Origin: JALZHR01 sp036388475
GTDB lineage: Bacteria; Acidobacteriota; Blastocatellia; Pyrinomonadales; Pyrinomonadaceae
DNA: 64,000 nucleotides
Direction: 5' to 3'
Assembly (NCBI GenBank): GCA_036388475.1
Contig: DASVRT010000021.1
Location: 1-64,000 of the forward strand
The translations under genes were made by a program, and so were the position numbers. The notes beneath the pieces are model-generated. The model worked only from the letters and a program-made list of their open reading frames with translations. It made no database searches and was not told the DNA's origin. The first letter of the stretch is position 1. Each line of letters starts with the position of its first letter. Positions 25,680 to 32,622 of the stretch are shown here, in pieces.

Positions 25680-25717
25680 ATGAGGAACGCGCAAATTGCA
25701 ATTTGCGCGTTCCTCAT
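25680..25717. repeat. Perfect 38-bp palindrome
   Basis: The left half is ATGAGGAACGCGCAAATTG (25680-25698) and the right half is its exact complement to 25717, with no loop. It lies 62 bp upstream of the beta-helix gene start and 11 bp from the larger array. It could be a cruciform, an operator or a transcript hairpin. Confidence 0.85.
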
Positions 25718-25728
25718 ACTTTTTTACG

Positions 25729-25932
25729 CTGACATCTGCTCAATGTAAGCTTACATTGAGCAGATGTCAGTCAACATTAAGACGATGTAAGCTTACATTG
25801 AGCAGATGTCAGCTTACTTTGAACTGAAGTAAGCTTACTTTGAGCAGATGTCAGCTTACTTTGAGCTGATGTCAGCCGTCTTTAGCTCAATGTAAGCCTG
25901 CATTGAAGCAATGTAAGCGGCAAATCAGCGTA
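25729..25932. repeat. Large heptad array with 21-bp super-period and 42-bp palindrome
   Basis: From 25730 to 25932, 29 consecutive seven-base units can be read without a slip. The commonest are TGTAAGC, TTACATT or TTACTTT, GAGCAGA and TGTCAGC. They recur mainly in the order TGTNAGC, TTACNTT, GAGCAGA, which gives a 21-bp super-repeat. The left end 25729-25770 is a perfect 42-bp palindrome. The array lies after the ruvB stop (25964) and ahead of the beta-helix gene. It has no constant spacers, so it is not CRISPR. Confidence 0.92.
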
Positions 25933-25963
25933 AAAGAGACTAAATTTCTTTATGTTGCAAGAT

Positions 25964-27004
25964 TTAATCAAATAAACTCGGCGCGTTGCTGATTTTCACA
26001 AGCGAATCCAAGCCGAAATGTTCATAAGCCAGACGCGTCACCATACGCCCGCGCGGAGTTCTATTTAGAAAACCGATTTGAATCAAATAAGGCTCGATGA
26101 TTTCCTCGATAGAATCTTTTTCTTCGTGAATCGAAGCGGAAATCGTGCCCAGACCGACCGGACCGCCGTCGAATTTTTCGATAATCGTCAAAAGCAGTTT
26201 TCTATCGACTTCATCCAAGCCGAAAGTATCGACTTCCATCCGGTTCAGCGCGTCCATCGCCACTTCTTCGGTCACGCGCCCGTCGTAATCGACTTCGGCG
26301 TAATCGCGGACGCGGCGCAGCAGGCGATTGGCGATGCGCGGAGTTCCGCGCGAGCGTCGGGCGATTTCCCGCGCGCCCTGTTCTTCGACTTCGACGTTTA
26401 AAATCTCCGCCGAGCGCTTGATAATCGTCTGCAAATCTTCGATGTTGTAAAAATCCAGGTGAAAAACGATGCCGAAACGCCCGCGCAAAGGCGCTGTAAT
26501 CAAGCCGGGTCGAGTCGTCGCGCCGACCAGCGTAAATTTAGGCAATTCAAGCTTTATCGAACGCGCCGCCGTGCCCTGACCAATCATTATGTCGAGATTG
26601 TAATCTTCCATCGCCGGATAGAGAATTTCTTCAATCGCCGGGTTCAGACGATGAATCTCGTCGATAAAAAGCACGTCGCCTTCGCTCAGATTGGTGAGAA
26701 TCGCGGCTAAATCGCCCGATTTTTCGATAACGGGACCGGCGGTCGATTTCAGTTCCGCGCCCATCTCGTTGGCGATAATCAGGCTCATCGTCGTTTTGCC
26801 GACGCCCGGCGGTCCGAACAATAAAACGTGGTCGAGCGCTTCGCGGCGCGAGAGCGCGGCTTTCATAAACACGCGCAGATTTTCTTTCGCTTTTGGCTGA
26901 CCGATGTATTCGGCAAGGCGCGTCGGGCGCAGGGAAAGCTCAAACTGCTTGTCCTCGTCGAGCGATTCTCCGTTGCGTGTTTCGATTGTGTCGAGATTTC
27001 CCAT
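25964..27004 (-). CDS. ruvB: Holliday junction branch migration ATPase RuvB
   Basis: In this 346-residue protein, the Walker A motif is GPPGVGKT (K70, T71) and Walker B is DVLFIDEIHRL near residue 115. GATTRPGLITAPLRGRFGI is the sensor and arginine-finger region. The C-terminal winged helix (YLIQIGFLNRTPRGRMVTRLAYEHFG) binds DNA. RuvB hexamers pump DNA through the RuvA-held junction during recombination repair. ruvA lies 1.7 kb upstream on the same strand with two unrelated genes between them, a looser arrangement than the usual ruvAB pair; ruvC is not in the window. Confidence 0.97.
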   Translation of the reverse strand: MGNLDTIETRNGESLDEDKQFELSLRPTRLAEYIGQPKAKENLRVFMKAALSRREALDHVLLFGPPGVGKTTMSLIIANEMGAELKSTAGPVIEKSGDLAAILTNLSEGDVLFIDEIHRLNPAIEEILYPAMEDYNLDIMIGQGTAARSIKLELPKFTLVGATTRPGLITAPLRGRFGIVFHLDFYNIEDLQTIIKRSAEILNVEVEEQGAREIARRSRGTPRIANRLLRRVRDYAEVDYDGRVTEEVAMDALNRMEVDTFGLDEVDRKLLLTIIEKFDGGPVGLGTISASIHEEKDSIEEIIEPYLIQIGFLNRTPRGRMVTRLAYEHFGLDSLVKISNAPSLFD

Positions 27005-27041
27005 TTTTTTTATAAAATCTTTAATTTGATTAAAATCTTCT

Positions 27042-27134
27042 GTTTGCGTCCTTTGCGCCTTTGCGGGAAATCTTGTTTTCTAAAATTTCAGCGCCTATGA
27101 TGGTTGAAAATATTTTCCCGCAAAGCTCGCAAAG
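27042..27134. repeat. Inverted repeat upstream of ruvB
   Basis: GCGCCTTTGCGGGAAA (ending 27070) pairs with TTTCCCGCAAAG from 27114, and the arms extend to CCTTTGCG and CGCAAAGG. Inside the left arm the unit is about eight bases (CTTTGCGC, CTTTGCGG), so this relative of the heptad elements has a different period. It occupies the gap between the CPBP gene and ruvB. Confidence 0.65.
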
Positions 27135-27148
27135 GATTAATTATAATT

Positions 27149-27910
27149 CTAAAACAATAATCCTTTATGATGCAGCGCCAGCACGTCCATCGTCAGCGCG
27201 ACCGTGCAGTGCAGCAAAAGCCCGAGCCAGATGCTGTTGTTTTTATAGCTCAGCCAGCCTAAGAAAATTCCGGCAAAGATGGCGGCGAAGCTTTCCGTCA
27301 TCGGCTTTCCGAAATGAATCATACAATACGGCACGGTCATCACAAATATCGAATAAAAGCCCAAAGCCGGTTTCAGGCTGTGCACCAGAAAGCCTCGGAA
27401 AAAGAACTCCAAGCCGAAAAATTGCAGAAAATATAAAAGCTCCCAAATCAAAAGCGCGTAACCGAAATAAGGCTCGCCGCCCGTGACTTTTAAAAAAGGA
27501 TATTTATTGGCAAAGCCGTCGGTCAGCGAAACCAGATAAACCAGCGGCAGCATCACGGCGGCGCATTGCAGATATAATTTCCCGAAACCCTTTTCGATTT
27601 TCAGATTTAAGCCGTAATCTTTTAAATCACGCTTTAAAACGTATTTGATGCCGAGCGCCGGAACCACGAAATAAAACAGAACGACGACAAAAATCCAATA
27701 GGCGAGCGACGGCAGATTATTTTTATCGCTTGAAAATAAAAAATCGACGCCGGCGGCAAATCGCGTTTGATTTAAAAAATCAACCAGTTTCTGCGAGCTT
27801 CCGAGATAATAAATACACGTCAGCGCCGCCGCCGTGTAAACGAGCGCCGCCAGCGCGCGTCTGTCCAGCGCGGAAAAATCTTCTTCGATGGCTTTGTATA
27901 TTTCGCGCAT
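27149..27910 (-). CDS. CPBP-family intramembrane protein (CAAX protease/Abi-like)
   Basis: This 253-residue protein has about seven membrane segments. The family signature is visible: GLEFFFRGF (motif 1, normally EExxxR; here only the first Glu is kept, the second position is Phe), MIHFGKP (motif 2 His) and LLLHCTVAL (motif 3 His). CPBP proteins include prenyl-protein proteases and bacteriocin-immunity proteins. The loss of one Glu makes protease activity uncertain. It sits between ruvB and the hydrolase on the same strand. A second CPBP gene lies at the right edge of the window. Confidence 0.8.
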   Translation of the reverse strand: MREIYKAIEEDFSALDRRALAALVYTAAALTCIYYLGSSQKLVDFLNQTRFAAGVDFLFSSDKNNLPSLAYWIFVVVLFYFVVPALGIKYVLKRDLKDYGLNLKIEKGFGKLYLQCAAVMLPLVYLVSLTDGFANKYPFLKVTGGEPYFGYALLIWELLYFLQFFGLEFFFRGFLVHSLKPALGFYSIFVMTVPYCMIHFGKPMTESFAAIFAGIFLGWLSYKNNSIWLGLLLHCTVALTMDVLALHHKGLLF

Positions 27911-27926
27911 CTATTCGGAATCGGCT

Positions 27927-28715
27927 TTATCGAATTTTCTTTGCCAGCCAGTCAATCATAAAATCGGCAACCGCCCGCCAGTTGCTTTCGAGCATCAAAT
28001 CGTGCGCCATAGCCGGAAAAATCCGGCAATCGGCGTTCAGGACGCGCGCCGTTTTCTCGATTTTTTTCGGCGCAATCAAAGCGTCGTTTTCCGCGCCGAT
28101 AACCAGCAGCGGCGTTTTAATTTTTTGCGGCTTCGGCAGGTTATAAATCATCTCCAGCGCCGCGCGATACGATTCTTTCCCGAAACGCGCCACATATTTC
28201 GCAATCTTTTCATCGTCGGCATCCGCCGAAAATAAGAATTTTTTAGCGAGCTTCGGCGTCGAAAACATCACCGAGTAATCCTGTTTGAGAGTTGTTTTTA
28301 TCATTAGCCGCGGATTGCGCAATTGTATCTTCAAACCCGAACGAAACATTCCTTCGGAAGGCGACGGAGCGAATAAAATTCCCGCCGGCGCGTGGTGTTT
28401 TTCCAGATATTTCGCGACGACCAGACCGCCGAGCGAATGTCCGACGACGACGGGCGTTTTCTTGAGAGCGGAAGCCGCTTGAAAAACGTCGGCGACGTAA
28501 TCGGACACGGAAGTCCATTTTAATTTCCCGCCGCCCGCGCTCGCGCCGTGACCGCGCAGGCTGACGGCGTGCGCGCTGAAACCGTTTTCGGCGAAGTACG
28601 GCAGAAAATTTTCGTCCCAGCACCAGGCGGCGTGTCCCGTGCCGTGAACGAACAGAAGCGGCGTCTCAAACCGCCGCCCGCCGCGCGGCTCTCTGCTGAT
28701 TACTTCAAGTTTCAT
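27927..28715 (-). CDS. Alpha/beta hydrolase
   Basis: This 262-residue protein has the oxyanion region VHGTGHAAWCWDE, nucleophile elbow VGHSLGG with S94, an acid in VIGAENDAL and the catalytic His in PAMAHDLML (H238), so the triad is complete. There is no signal peptide, so it is cytosolic. Substrate cannot be told; the closest general type is esterase/lysophospholipase. Its ATG shares one base with the ruvA stop (28715), so translation is coupled to ruvA, an odd partner for a repair protein. Confidence 0.87.
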   Translation of the reverse strand: MKLEVISREPRGGRRFETPLLFVHGTGHAAWCWDENFLPYFAENGFSAHAVSLRGHGASAGGGKLKWTSVSDYVADVFQAASALKKTPVVVGHSLGGLVVAKYLEKHHAPAGILFAPSPSEGMFRSGLKIQLRNPRLMIKTTLKQDYSVMFSTPKLAKKFLFSADADDEKIAKYVARFGKESYRAALEMIYNLPKPQKIKTPLLVIGAENDALIAPKKIEKTARVLNADCRIFPAMAHDLMLESNWRAVADFMIDWLAKKIR

Positions 28716-29338
28716 TAGCCTTTCGCCAGAAGTTGCAAGCTCTTTCGCAAAAGCTTCTGGACGCTGATTTCCGTTCCGTCTTTCATCGCCTGTTTCAAGG
28801 CTTTTTCCGCCGCGTTGCGTTGATAGCCGAGATTGACGAGCGCGGAAAGCGCGTCGTCGTAAACCGCGTCGGCGGGCAATTCGGTCTGCGCGGCGGTGCC
28901 GGAAGCGGCTCGCTCAAGCGCCGTTTGCGCGGTAAATTCATTGAGCTTGTCGCGCAGTTCTATCACCAGACGCTCGGCGGTTTTTTTGCCGACGCCGGGA
29001 ATCGAAGTCAGCCGCGCCAGATTATCCGTGCGAATCGCCGTCACGATTTCTTCGGCGCTCATTCCCGAAAGCATCGAAATTCCTGATTTAGCGCCGATGC
29101 CCTGCACGGAAATCAGCTTCAGATAAAGCTGCCGCTCGCGTTCGGATTTAAAACCGAAAAGCTGCAAAGCGTCTTCGCGAACGTGCGTATAGATGCGCAG
29201 CGACACGTCCGTGCCTTCTTCGCCCAGCTCGTAAAAGGTCGAAAGCGGAATCGTTACCTCGTAGCCGACGCCGCCGACATCGACGATAACGGTGTTGGCT
29301 TGTTTCTCTAAAAGTTTTCCTGATAAATATGCAATCAT
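28715..29338 (-). CDS. ruvA: Holliday junction DNA helicase subunit RuvA
   Basis: Start at the ATG at 29338 (MIAYLSGKLLEKQANTVIVDVGGVGYEV), the standard RuvA beginning. The frame stays open 40 codons further upstream without family resemblance. The product has 207 residues. The OB-fold N-domain is followed by two helix-hairpin-helix motifs (LISVQGIGAKSGISML, LTSIPGVGKKTAERLVIEL), which hold the four-way junction, and a C-terminal RuvB-binding domain (ALVNLGYQRNAAEKAL). It is divergent from rex. An inverted repeat sits right at its start codon. Confidence 0.95.
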   Translation of the reverse strand: MIAYLSGKLLEKQANTVIVDVGGVGYEVTIPLSTFYELGEEGTDVSLRIYTHVREDALQLFGFKSERERQLYLKLISVQGIGAKSGISMLSGMSAEEIVTAIRTDNLARLTSIPGVGKKTAERLVIELRDKLNEFTAQTALERAASGTAAQTELPADAVYDDALSALVNLGYQRNAAEKALKQAMKDGTEISVQKLLRKSLQLLAKG

Positions 29339-29359
29339 TGTTTCACACTTGAAACACAA
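29339..29359. promoter_or_regulatory. Inverted repeat at the ruvA start, possible operator
   Basis: TGTTTC at 29339-29344 and GAAACA at 29351-29356 form a symmetric site with partial outer TTG and CAA, just upstream of the ruvA ATG in the ruvA-rex divergent gap. The half-site spacing is like a Rex operator but the sequence is not the usual TTGTGA type, so the regulator is uncertain. Confidence 0.3.
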
Positions 29360-29427
29360 ATTGTAATAGATTCCTAACTTTAGGGCAACGTTAATAAAGT
29401 TTTTGCTCATCATCACATTTGAGAACT

Positions 29428-29455
29428 TTTTCACTTTTAAAAATGGCGTTATAAT
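29428..29455 (+). promoter_or_regulatory. Putative promoter of rex and the BMC operon
   Basis: TATAAT at 29450-29455 is preceded by a weak -35 (TTTTCA, 29428-29433) at 16 bp. The start point would fall about 6 bases before the rex ATG, giving an almost leaderless mRNA. Confidence 0.4.
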
Positions 29456-29467
29456 CACACAAGAGAA

Positions 29468-30169
29468 ATGAAGGTTGAAAAAATATCCGAACTGACCACC
29501 AATCGCCTGAGCGTTTATCTTCGCTGCCTGACTCAGCTTGCGGCAGACGGGATAAAAACTATCTCATCGGACGGGCTGGCGAAAAGGTTTCATCTTAACT
29601 CGGCGCAGATTCGCAAGGATTTGGCGTATTTCGGCGAATTCGGCGTGCGCGGCGTCGGCTATTACGTCGAAAGTCTGCGCGAGCATCTGACGAAGATTTT
29701 AGGTCTCGACAAAGAGCACTGCGTGGCGATTATCGGCGCGGGACGATTGGGCACGGCGCTCGCCGATTATTACGGTTTTACGCAGACGAATTTTTCGGTC
29801 GTCGCGCTTTTTGACGCCGATAAATCGAAAATCGGTCAGTGCGTCGGCAACGTGCGGGTTTACGACATCGAAGATTTTGAAAAAGTTGTCGAAAGGGAAA
29901 AGATTGATGTGGCGGTGATTGCCGTGCCCGCCGCGTTTGCACAGGGCGTTCTGGAAAAGGTTTCGGGCGCCGGTATTAAAGCGGTTTTGAATTTTGCGCC
30001 GACGCCGCTCAAAGCCGACCACGCGACAAAATTAAAGACCGTCGATTTGACGATTTCGCTGGAGAGTTTATCATATTTCTTAGCGAAACCTGCGGCGACC
30101 GGGACGAATGGCGGCGCGGAAAAAATTGTGAAACCCGCTCACGCGCGCGGGCGTAAGCAAAAGCAGTAA
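29468..30169 (+). CDS. rex: Redox-sensing transcriptional repressor Rex
   Basis: This 233-residue protein has an N-terminal winged helix (LTTNRLSVYLRCLTQLAADGIKTISSDGLAKRF, with the recognition helix LNSAQIRKDLAYFG). A Rossmann domain follows with CVAIIGAGRLGTALADY (GxGxxG). The C-terminal helix is swapped in the dimer. Rex senses the NADH/NAD ratio and releases fermentation and respiration genes when NADH rises. It leads a run of ten plus-strand genes with gaps of at most about 110 bp that contains the microcompartment genes, so it probably controls them. This is inference, but a redox sensor suits an aldehyde-handling organelle. Confidence 0.93.
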   Translation: MKVEKISELTTNRLSVYLRCLTQLAADGIKTISSDGLAKRFHLNSAQIRKDLAYFGEFGVRGVGYYVESLREHLTKILGLDKEHCVAIIGAGRLGTALADYYGFTQTNFSVVALFDADKSKIGQCVGNVRVYDIEDFEKVVEREKIDVAVIAVPAAFAQGVLEKVSGAGIKAVLNFAPTPLKADHATKLKTVDLTISLESLSYFLAKPAATGTNGGAEKIVKPAHARGRKQKQ

Positions 30170-30206
30170 TATTGAATTAAGAACTAGGGAATCAAGAGGT
30201 AAAAAT

Positions 30207-30560
30207 ATGCAGTTGAAAGGATTTTTAAAAAGAGCACTTCCGTTTTTTCTAACCTTTTCGTTCGGTCTGCTGGTGGCGAGCTTTTTCGTCACCATCGCCG
30301 CGCCGAATTTTAACTTTAAAAAGCGCAATCACCGTTGCCGCGAATACAAGGAAAATTACCGCCTGCGGATGGAAAATCAAAGCTTGCGACAGAACAACGA
30401 ATCGCTTAAACGCCAGTTGGCAGACAACGAGCTGAAAACGATTCCGGATTTCTATTTAGACGTTCCGCCGCCGCCGATGCCGCCCGCGACTCTGCCTTCG
30501 CTGAAGGTAAAGCCGAATGCCAGAGTGGATGTGCCGACCGGATTGCCGACGGTAAGATAA
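30207..30560 (+). CDS. Small membrane-anchored coiled-coil protein
   Basis: In this 117-residue protein, one membrane segment (LPFFLTFSFGLLVASFFVTI) lies at residues 11-30, then a charged coiled coil (YRLRMENQSLRQNNESLKRQLADNE) and a Pro-rich end (VPPPPMPPATLPSLKV). The N-terminal part resembles the start of the protein at 30673-31122 (KR, then FSFG or FALG, then ASFFV or VTFFV), so the two are distant paralogues. Start at the ATG at 30207 after AGAGG. It lies 37 bp after rex. No known family; a possible membrane tether or scaffold in the BMC operon. Confidence 0.65.
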   Translation: MQLKGFLKRALPFFLTFSFGLLVASFFVTIAAPNFNFKKRNHRCREYKENYRLRMENQSLRQNNESLKRQLADNELKTIPDFYLDVPPPPMPPATLPSLKVKPNARVDVPTGLPTVR

Positions 30561-30594
30561 TTCAGATAAAGAAAATTTTTTCTTTTCAACTTTA

Positions 30595-30652
30595 GACCGC
30601 AGATTAACCAAATGAAGATTTTGCTTCAATGTGTTAATCTGTGGTTTAATTT
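30595..30652 (+). terminator. Hairpin between the two small membrane-protein genes
   Basis: ACCGCAGATTAAC near 30596 pairs with GTTAATCTGTGGT near 30647, followed by TTAATTTTT. It could be a leaky terminator or processing site inside the rex-BMC run. Confidence 0.5.
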
Positions 30653-30672
30653 TTGGCGGAAAGGATAAATTT

Positions 30673-31122
30673 ATGTGCGGTAATAATTTGGGAAAAAGAC
30701 TTATATTATTTTCCATAACCTTCGCTCTGGGAGTTTTAGCCGTTACTTTTTTTGTTTCAAATAAATTAACCGAACAAAAAACTCCGAGCGCGGAAATCGG
30801 GCAAAAAACTGTCTCCGGCGAAATTAAAAACACACGCGTCACCGAGGAAAACTGTTTTCCGGTCAATCCGGATTCGGAAAAACTGTACGAAAACAGCGCT
30901 CTGGATAAACAGCTTGCCGCGTTAATCGAAGAAAAAACGAAAATCCGGATTTGGCTGCAAAAAAATCCTGGCGCTGCGGAAAAGGAAAAAGCGAAGCGTC
31001 GCCGGAGTATTGACTTAATAGACAAAAAAATTCTTCGTCTCGAAGAATTTTTTAAAGTTTTCGAAGCCACGGATGAGATGAGCCAAAATCTTTTATACGT
31101 GGAAAAGTGTTACGAATTTTAG
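30673..31122 (+). CDS. Small membrane-anchored protein, paralogue of 30207-30560
   Basis: Start at the ATG at 30673, preceded by GGCGGAAAGG; 14 further upstream codons are open but look non-coding. The product has 149 residues with a membrane segment at about 8-28 (LILFSITFALGVLAVTFFV), a linker, then a long helical region rich in Lys/Glu (LAALIEEKTKIRIWLQKN to KKILRLEEFFKVFEATDE). The outside or cytosolic side of the tail is not decidable. The stop is followed with no gap by the ATG of the aldolase (TAG-ATG), so the two are translated together. Unknown family. Confidence 0.65.
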   Translation: MCGNNLGKRLILFSITFALGVLAVTFFVSNKLTEQKTPSAEIGQKTVSGEIKNTRVTEENCFPVNPDSEKLYENSALDKQLAALIEEKTKIRIWLQKNPGAAEKEKAKRRRSIDLIDKKILRLEEFFKVFEATDEMSQNLLYVEKCYEF

Positions 31123-31935
31123 ATGGATGAAACTCAGGCGCGAAAACTTATAGTCGAAGTCGGCAAGCTTCTTTACGAACGCAGTTACGTCGTCTCGTCG
31201 GACGGCAACGTCAGTATTCGTCTGGACGAAAACCGCATTCTCGCCACGCCGACGATGACCTCGAAAGGTCGTATGACGGAAGATTCGCTCGCGCTGACGG
31301 ATTTGGACGGCAAAGCGCTGAGCGATAAAAAAGCTTCGTCAGAGCTGGCGATGCATCTTTTGATTTATAAAGAGCGACCCGACATAAAAGCCGTCTGCCA
31401 CGCGCATCCGCCGCACGGAACGGCTTTCGCCGTCGCCGGTCTGTCGATTGACGAGCCGATTCTTTCGGAAGTGATTTTAACATTGGGCTGCGTTCCGCTG
31501 ACCGATTACGGAACGCCTTCGACCGATGAATTAACCGAGTCGATGCGCCCGTTCGTCGCGCATCACAACGCGCTTTTGATGGCGAATCACGGCGCGGTCG
31601 CCTACGGCGCGGATTTGTGGCAGGCATTCGACCGGCTGGAAACGCTCGAACACACGGCGAAAATCGCCATTCTTTCGCGCGCGCTCGGCGGTGCAACCAA
31701 TCTGCCGCGAGAGTCCATCGAAAAGCTTATAAACATCCGCGAAAAAGCCGGATATTTAAGCGAAACGGCGCGCTGTCAGGCTTGCGGTTATCTGGACGAA
31801 GCGGGCATTTCGTGCGGGCACGAAGCAAAATCGGATTTCAAAACGCAAATTCCAAATACAAACGGAACGAAATTTACCTTTACGCGCGAGGAGCTAATCG
31901 AGCTTATCAGTCAAGCCGCGCAGTTGAAACAATAG
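31123..31935 (+). CDS. Class II aldolase (FucA-like) with BMC-type C-terminal extension
   Basis: In this 270-residue protein, residues 1-215 match L-fuculose-phosphate aldolase. The three zinc His are H93 and H95 (CHAHPPHG) and H156 (ANHGAVAYG), and the catalytic Glu is E74 (SSELAMH), each one place later than in E. coli FucA. The enzyme would split a deoxy-sugar phosphate into DHAP and lactaldehyde. Residues 216-270 are extra: a Cys cluster (CQACG at 218-222, CGH at 231-233), a linker partly made of heptad repeats (31835-31869), and an amphipathic end TREELIELISQAAQLKQ. That end resembles the encapsulation peptides that bring enzymes into microcompartments. The next gene encodes a shell protein, which supports this. 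Confidence 0.85.
   Translation: MDETQARKLIVEVGKLLYERSYVVSSDGNVSIRLDENRILATPTMTSKGRMTEDSLALTDLDGKALSDKKASSELAMHLLIYKERPDIKAVCHAHPPHGTAFAVAGLSIDEPILSEVILTLGCVPLTDYGTPSTDELTESMRPFVAHHNALLMANHGAVAYGADLWQAFDRLETLEHTAKIAILSRALGGATNLPRESIEKLINIREKAGYLSETARCQACGYLDEAGISCGHEAKSDFKTQIPNTNGTKFTFTREELIELISQAAQLKQ
31835..31869. repeat. Short heptad run inside the aldolase linker
   Basis: Units ATTTCAA, AACGCAA, ATTCCAA, ATACAAA and CGGAACG run in phase through codons 238-249, between the Cys cluster and the terminal helix. The match is looser than at other loci and could be chance. Confidence 0.35.
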
Positions 31936-31988
31936 CGAGTTTCGGTTAAATTTAGTTTCCGTCATAATAATTCAGGAGCGAAAATTGA

Positions 31989-32267
31989 ATGCAAGAAGCA
32001 TTAGGAATGGTCGAGACCAAAGGTCTCGTAGCAATGATTGAAGCGGCTGACGCGATGGTTAAAGCCGCCAATGTGCAGCTCGTCGGTTACGAAAAAATCG
32101 GCGCCGGATTTGTCACGGCGATTGTGCGCGGCGATGTGGCGGCGGTCAAAGCGGCGACGGATGCGGGCGCCGCAGCAGCGCGCCGCGTCGGCGAACTGGT
32201 CAGCGTTCACGTCATCCCGCGCCCGCACGGAAGCGTCGACGACGTGATGCCGATTGGACTTAAATAG
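31989..32267 (+). CDS. Microcompartment hexameric shell protein (BMC-H)
   Basis: This 92-residue protein is one BMC domain of the CcmK/PduA/EutM type: MQEALGMVETKGLVAMIEAADAM, pore loop YEKIGAGF and VRGDVAAVKAATDAGAAAA are all canonical. Hexamers tile the shell facets, and the central pore passes substrates. A single BMC-H gene with three BMC-P genes is a lean set. An AGGAGCG sequence lies ahead of the start. It follows the aldolase by 53 bp and is probably co-transcribed. Confidence 0.95.
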   Translation: MQEALGMVETKGLVAMIEAADAMVKAANVQLVGYEKIGAGFVTAIVRGDVAAVKAATDAGAAAARRVGELVSVHVIPRPHGSVDDVMPIGLK

Positions 32268-32273
32268 TGCTAA

Positions 32274-32343
32274 ACGGTAAGTGGCAAGTGAAAGCATTAA
32301 AACTTATCACTTACCGTTTACCGTTTACCGTTTACCGCTAAAA
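32274..32343. repeat. Heptad-repeat hairpin element
   Basis: GTTTACC is repeated three times at 32316-32336, flanked in phase by ACTTATC, ACTTACC and GCTAAAA. The left side has ACGGTAA, GTGGCAA and GTGAAAG as partial complement. It fills the whole gap between BMC-H and the first BMC-P and ends at its ATG. Confidence 0.82.
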
Positions 32344-32610
32344 ATGATTATCGCACGCATACTCGGCACGGTCGTCGCTTCGCAGAAGGACGAGCGCCTG
32401 CACGGTAAAAAACTTCTTATCGTTAAACCGATAAATCTCGACGGCACAGACCAGAGCGGTTATCTGGTCGCGGTCGATACGGTCGGCGCGGGTTTTCACG
32501 AAAGGGTGATTGTCGTCGGCGGTTCGTCGGCGCGTCTGGCGGAAGGTAACAAGGATTGCCCGGTCGATTCGGCAATCATTGGTGTAATTGACACGATTGA
32601 TTTCATTTAG
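32344..32610 (+). CDS. Microcompartment pentameric vertex protein (BMC-P, EutN/CcmL)
   Basis: Start at the ATG at 32344 (MIIARILGTVVASQKDERLHGKKLLIVKPI). A frame 21 codons longer would read the heptad element and is rejected. This 88-residue EutN/CcmL domain has the usual VDTVGAGFHERVIVVGGSSAR turn and the closing DSAIIGVIDTIDF. Pentamers cap the shell vertices. It is the first of three BMC-P genes in this operon; three variants with one BMC-H resembles the arrangement of aldolase-type (PVM-like and Haliangium-like) loci. Confidence 0.93.
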   Translation: MIIARILGTVVASQKDERLHGKKLLIVKPINLDGTDQSGYLVAVDTVGAGFHERVIVVGGSSARLAEGNKDCPVDSAIIGVIDTIDFI

Positions 32611-32622
32611 AGAGGTAGCAGT

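Noticed and set aside
25729..25932. CRISPR array
   Set aside because: Repeats are 7 and 21 bp and run on without unique spacers, and no cas gene is nearby. The phase-locked heptads explain it.
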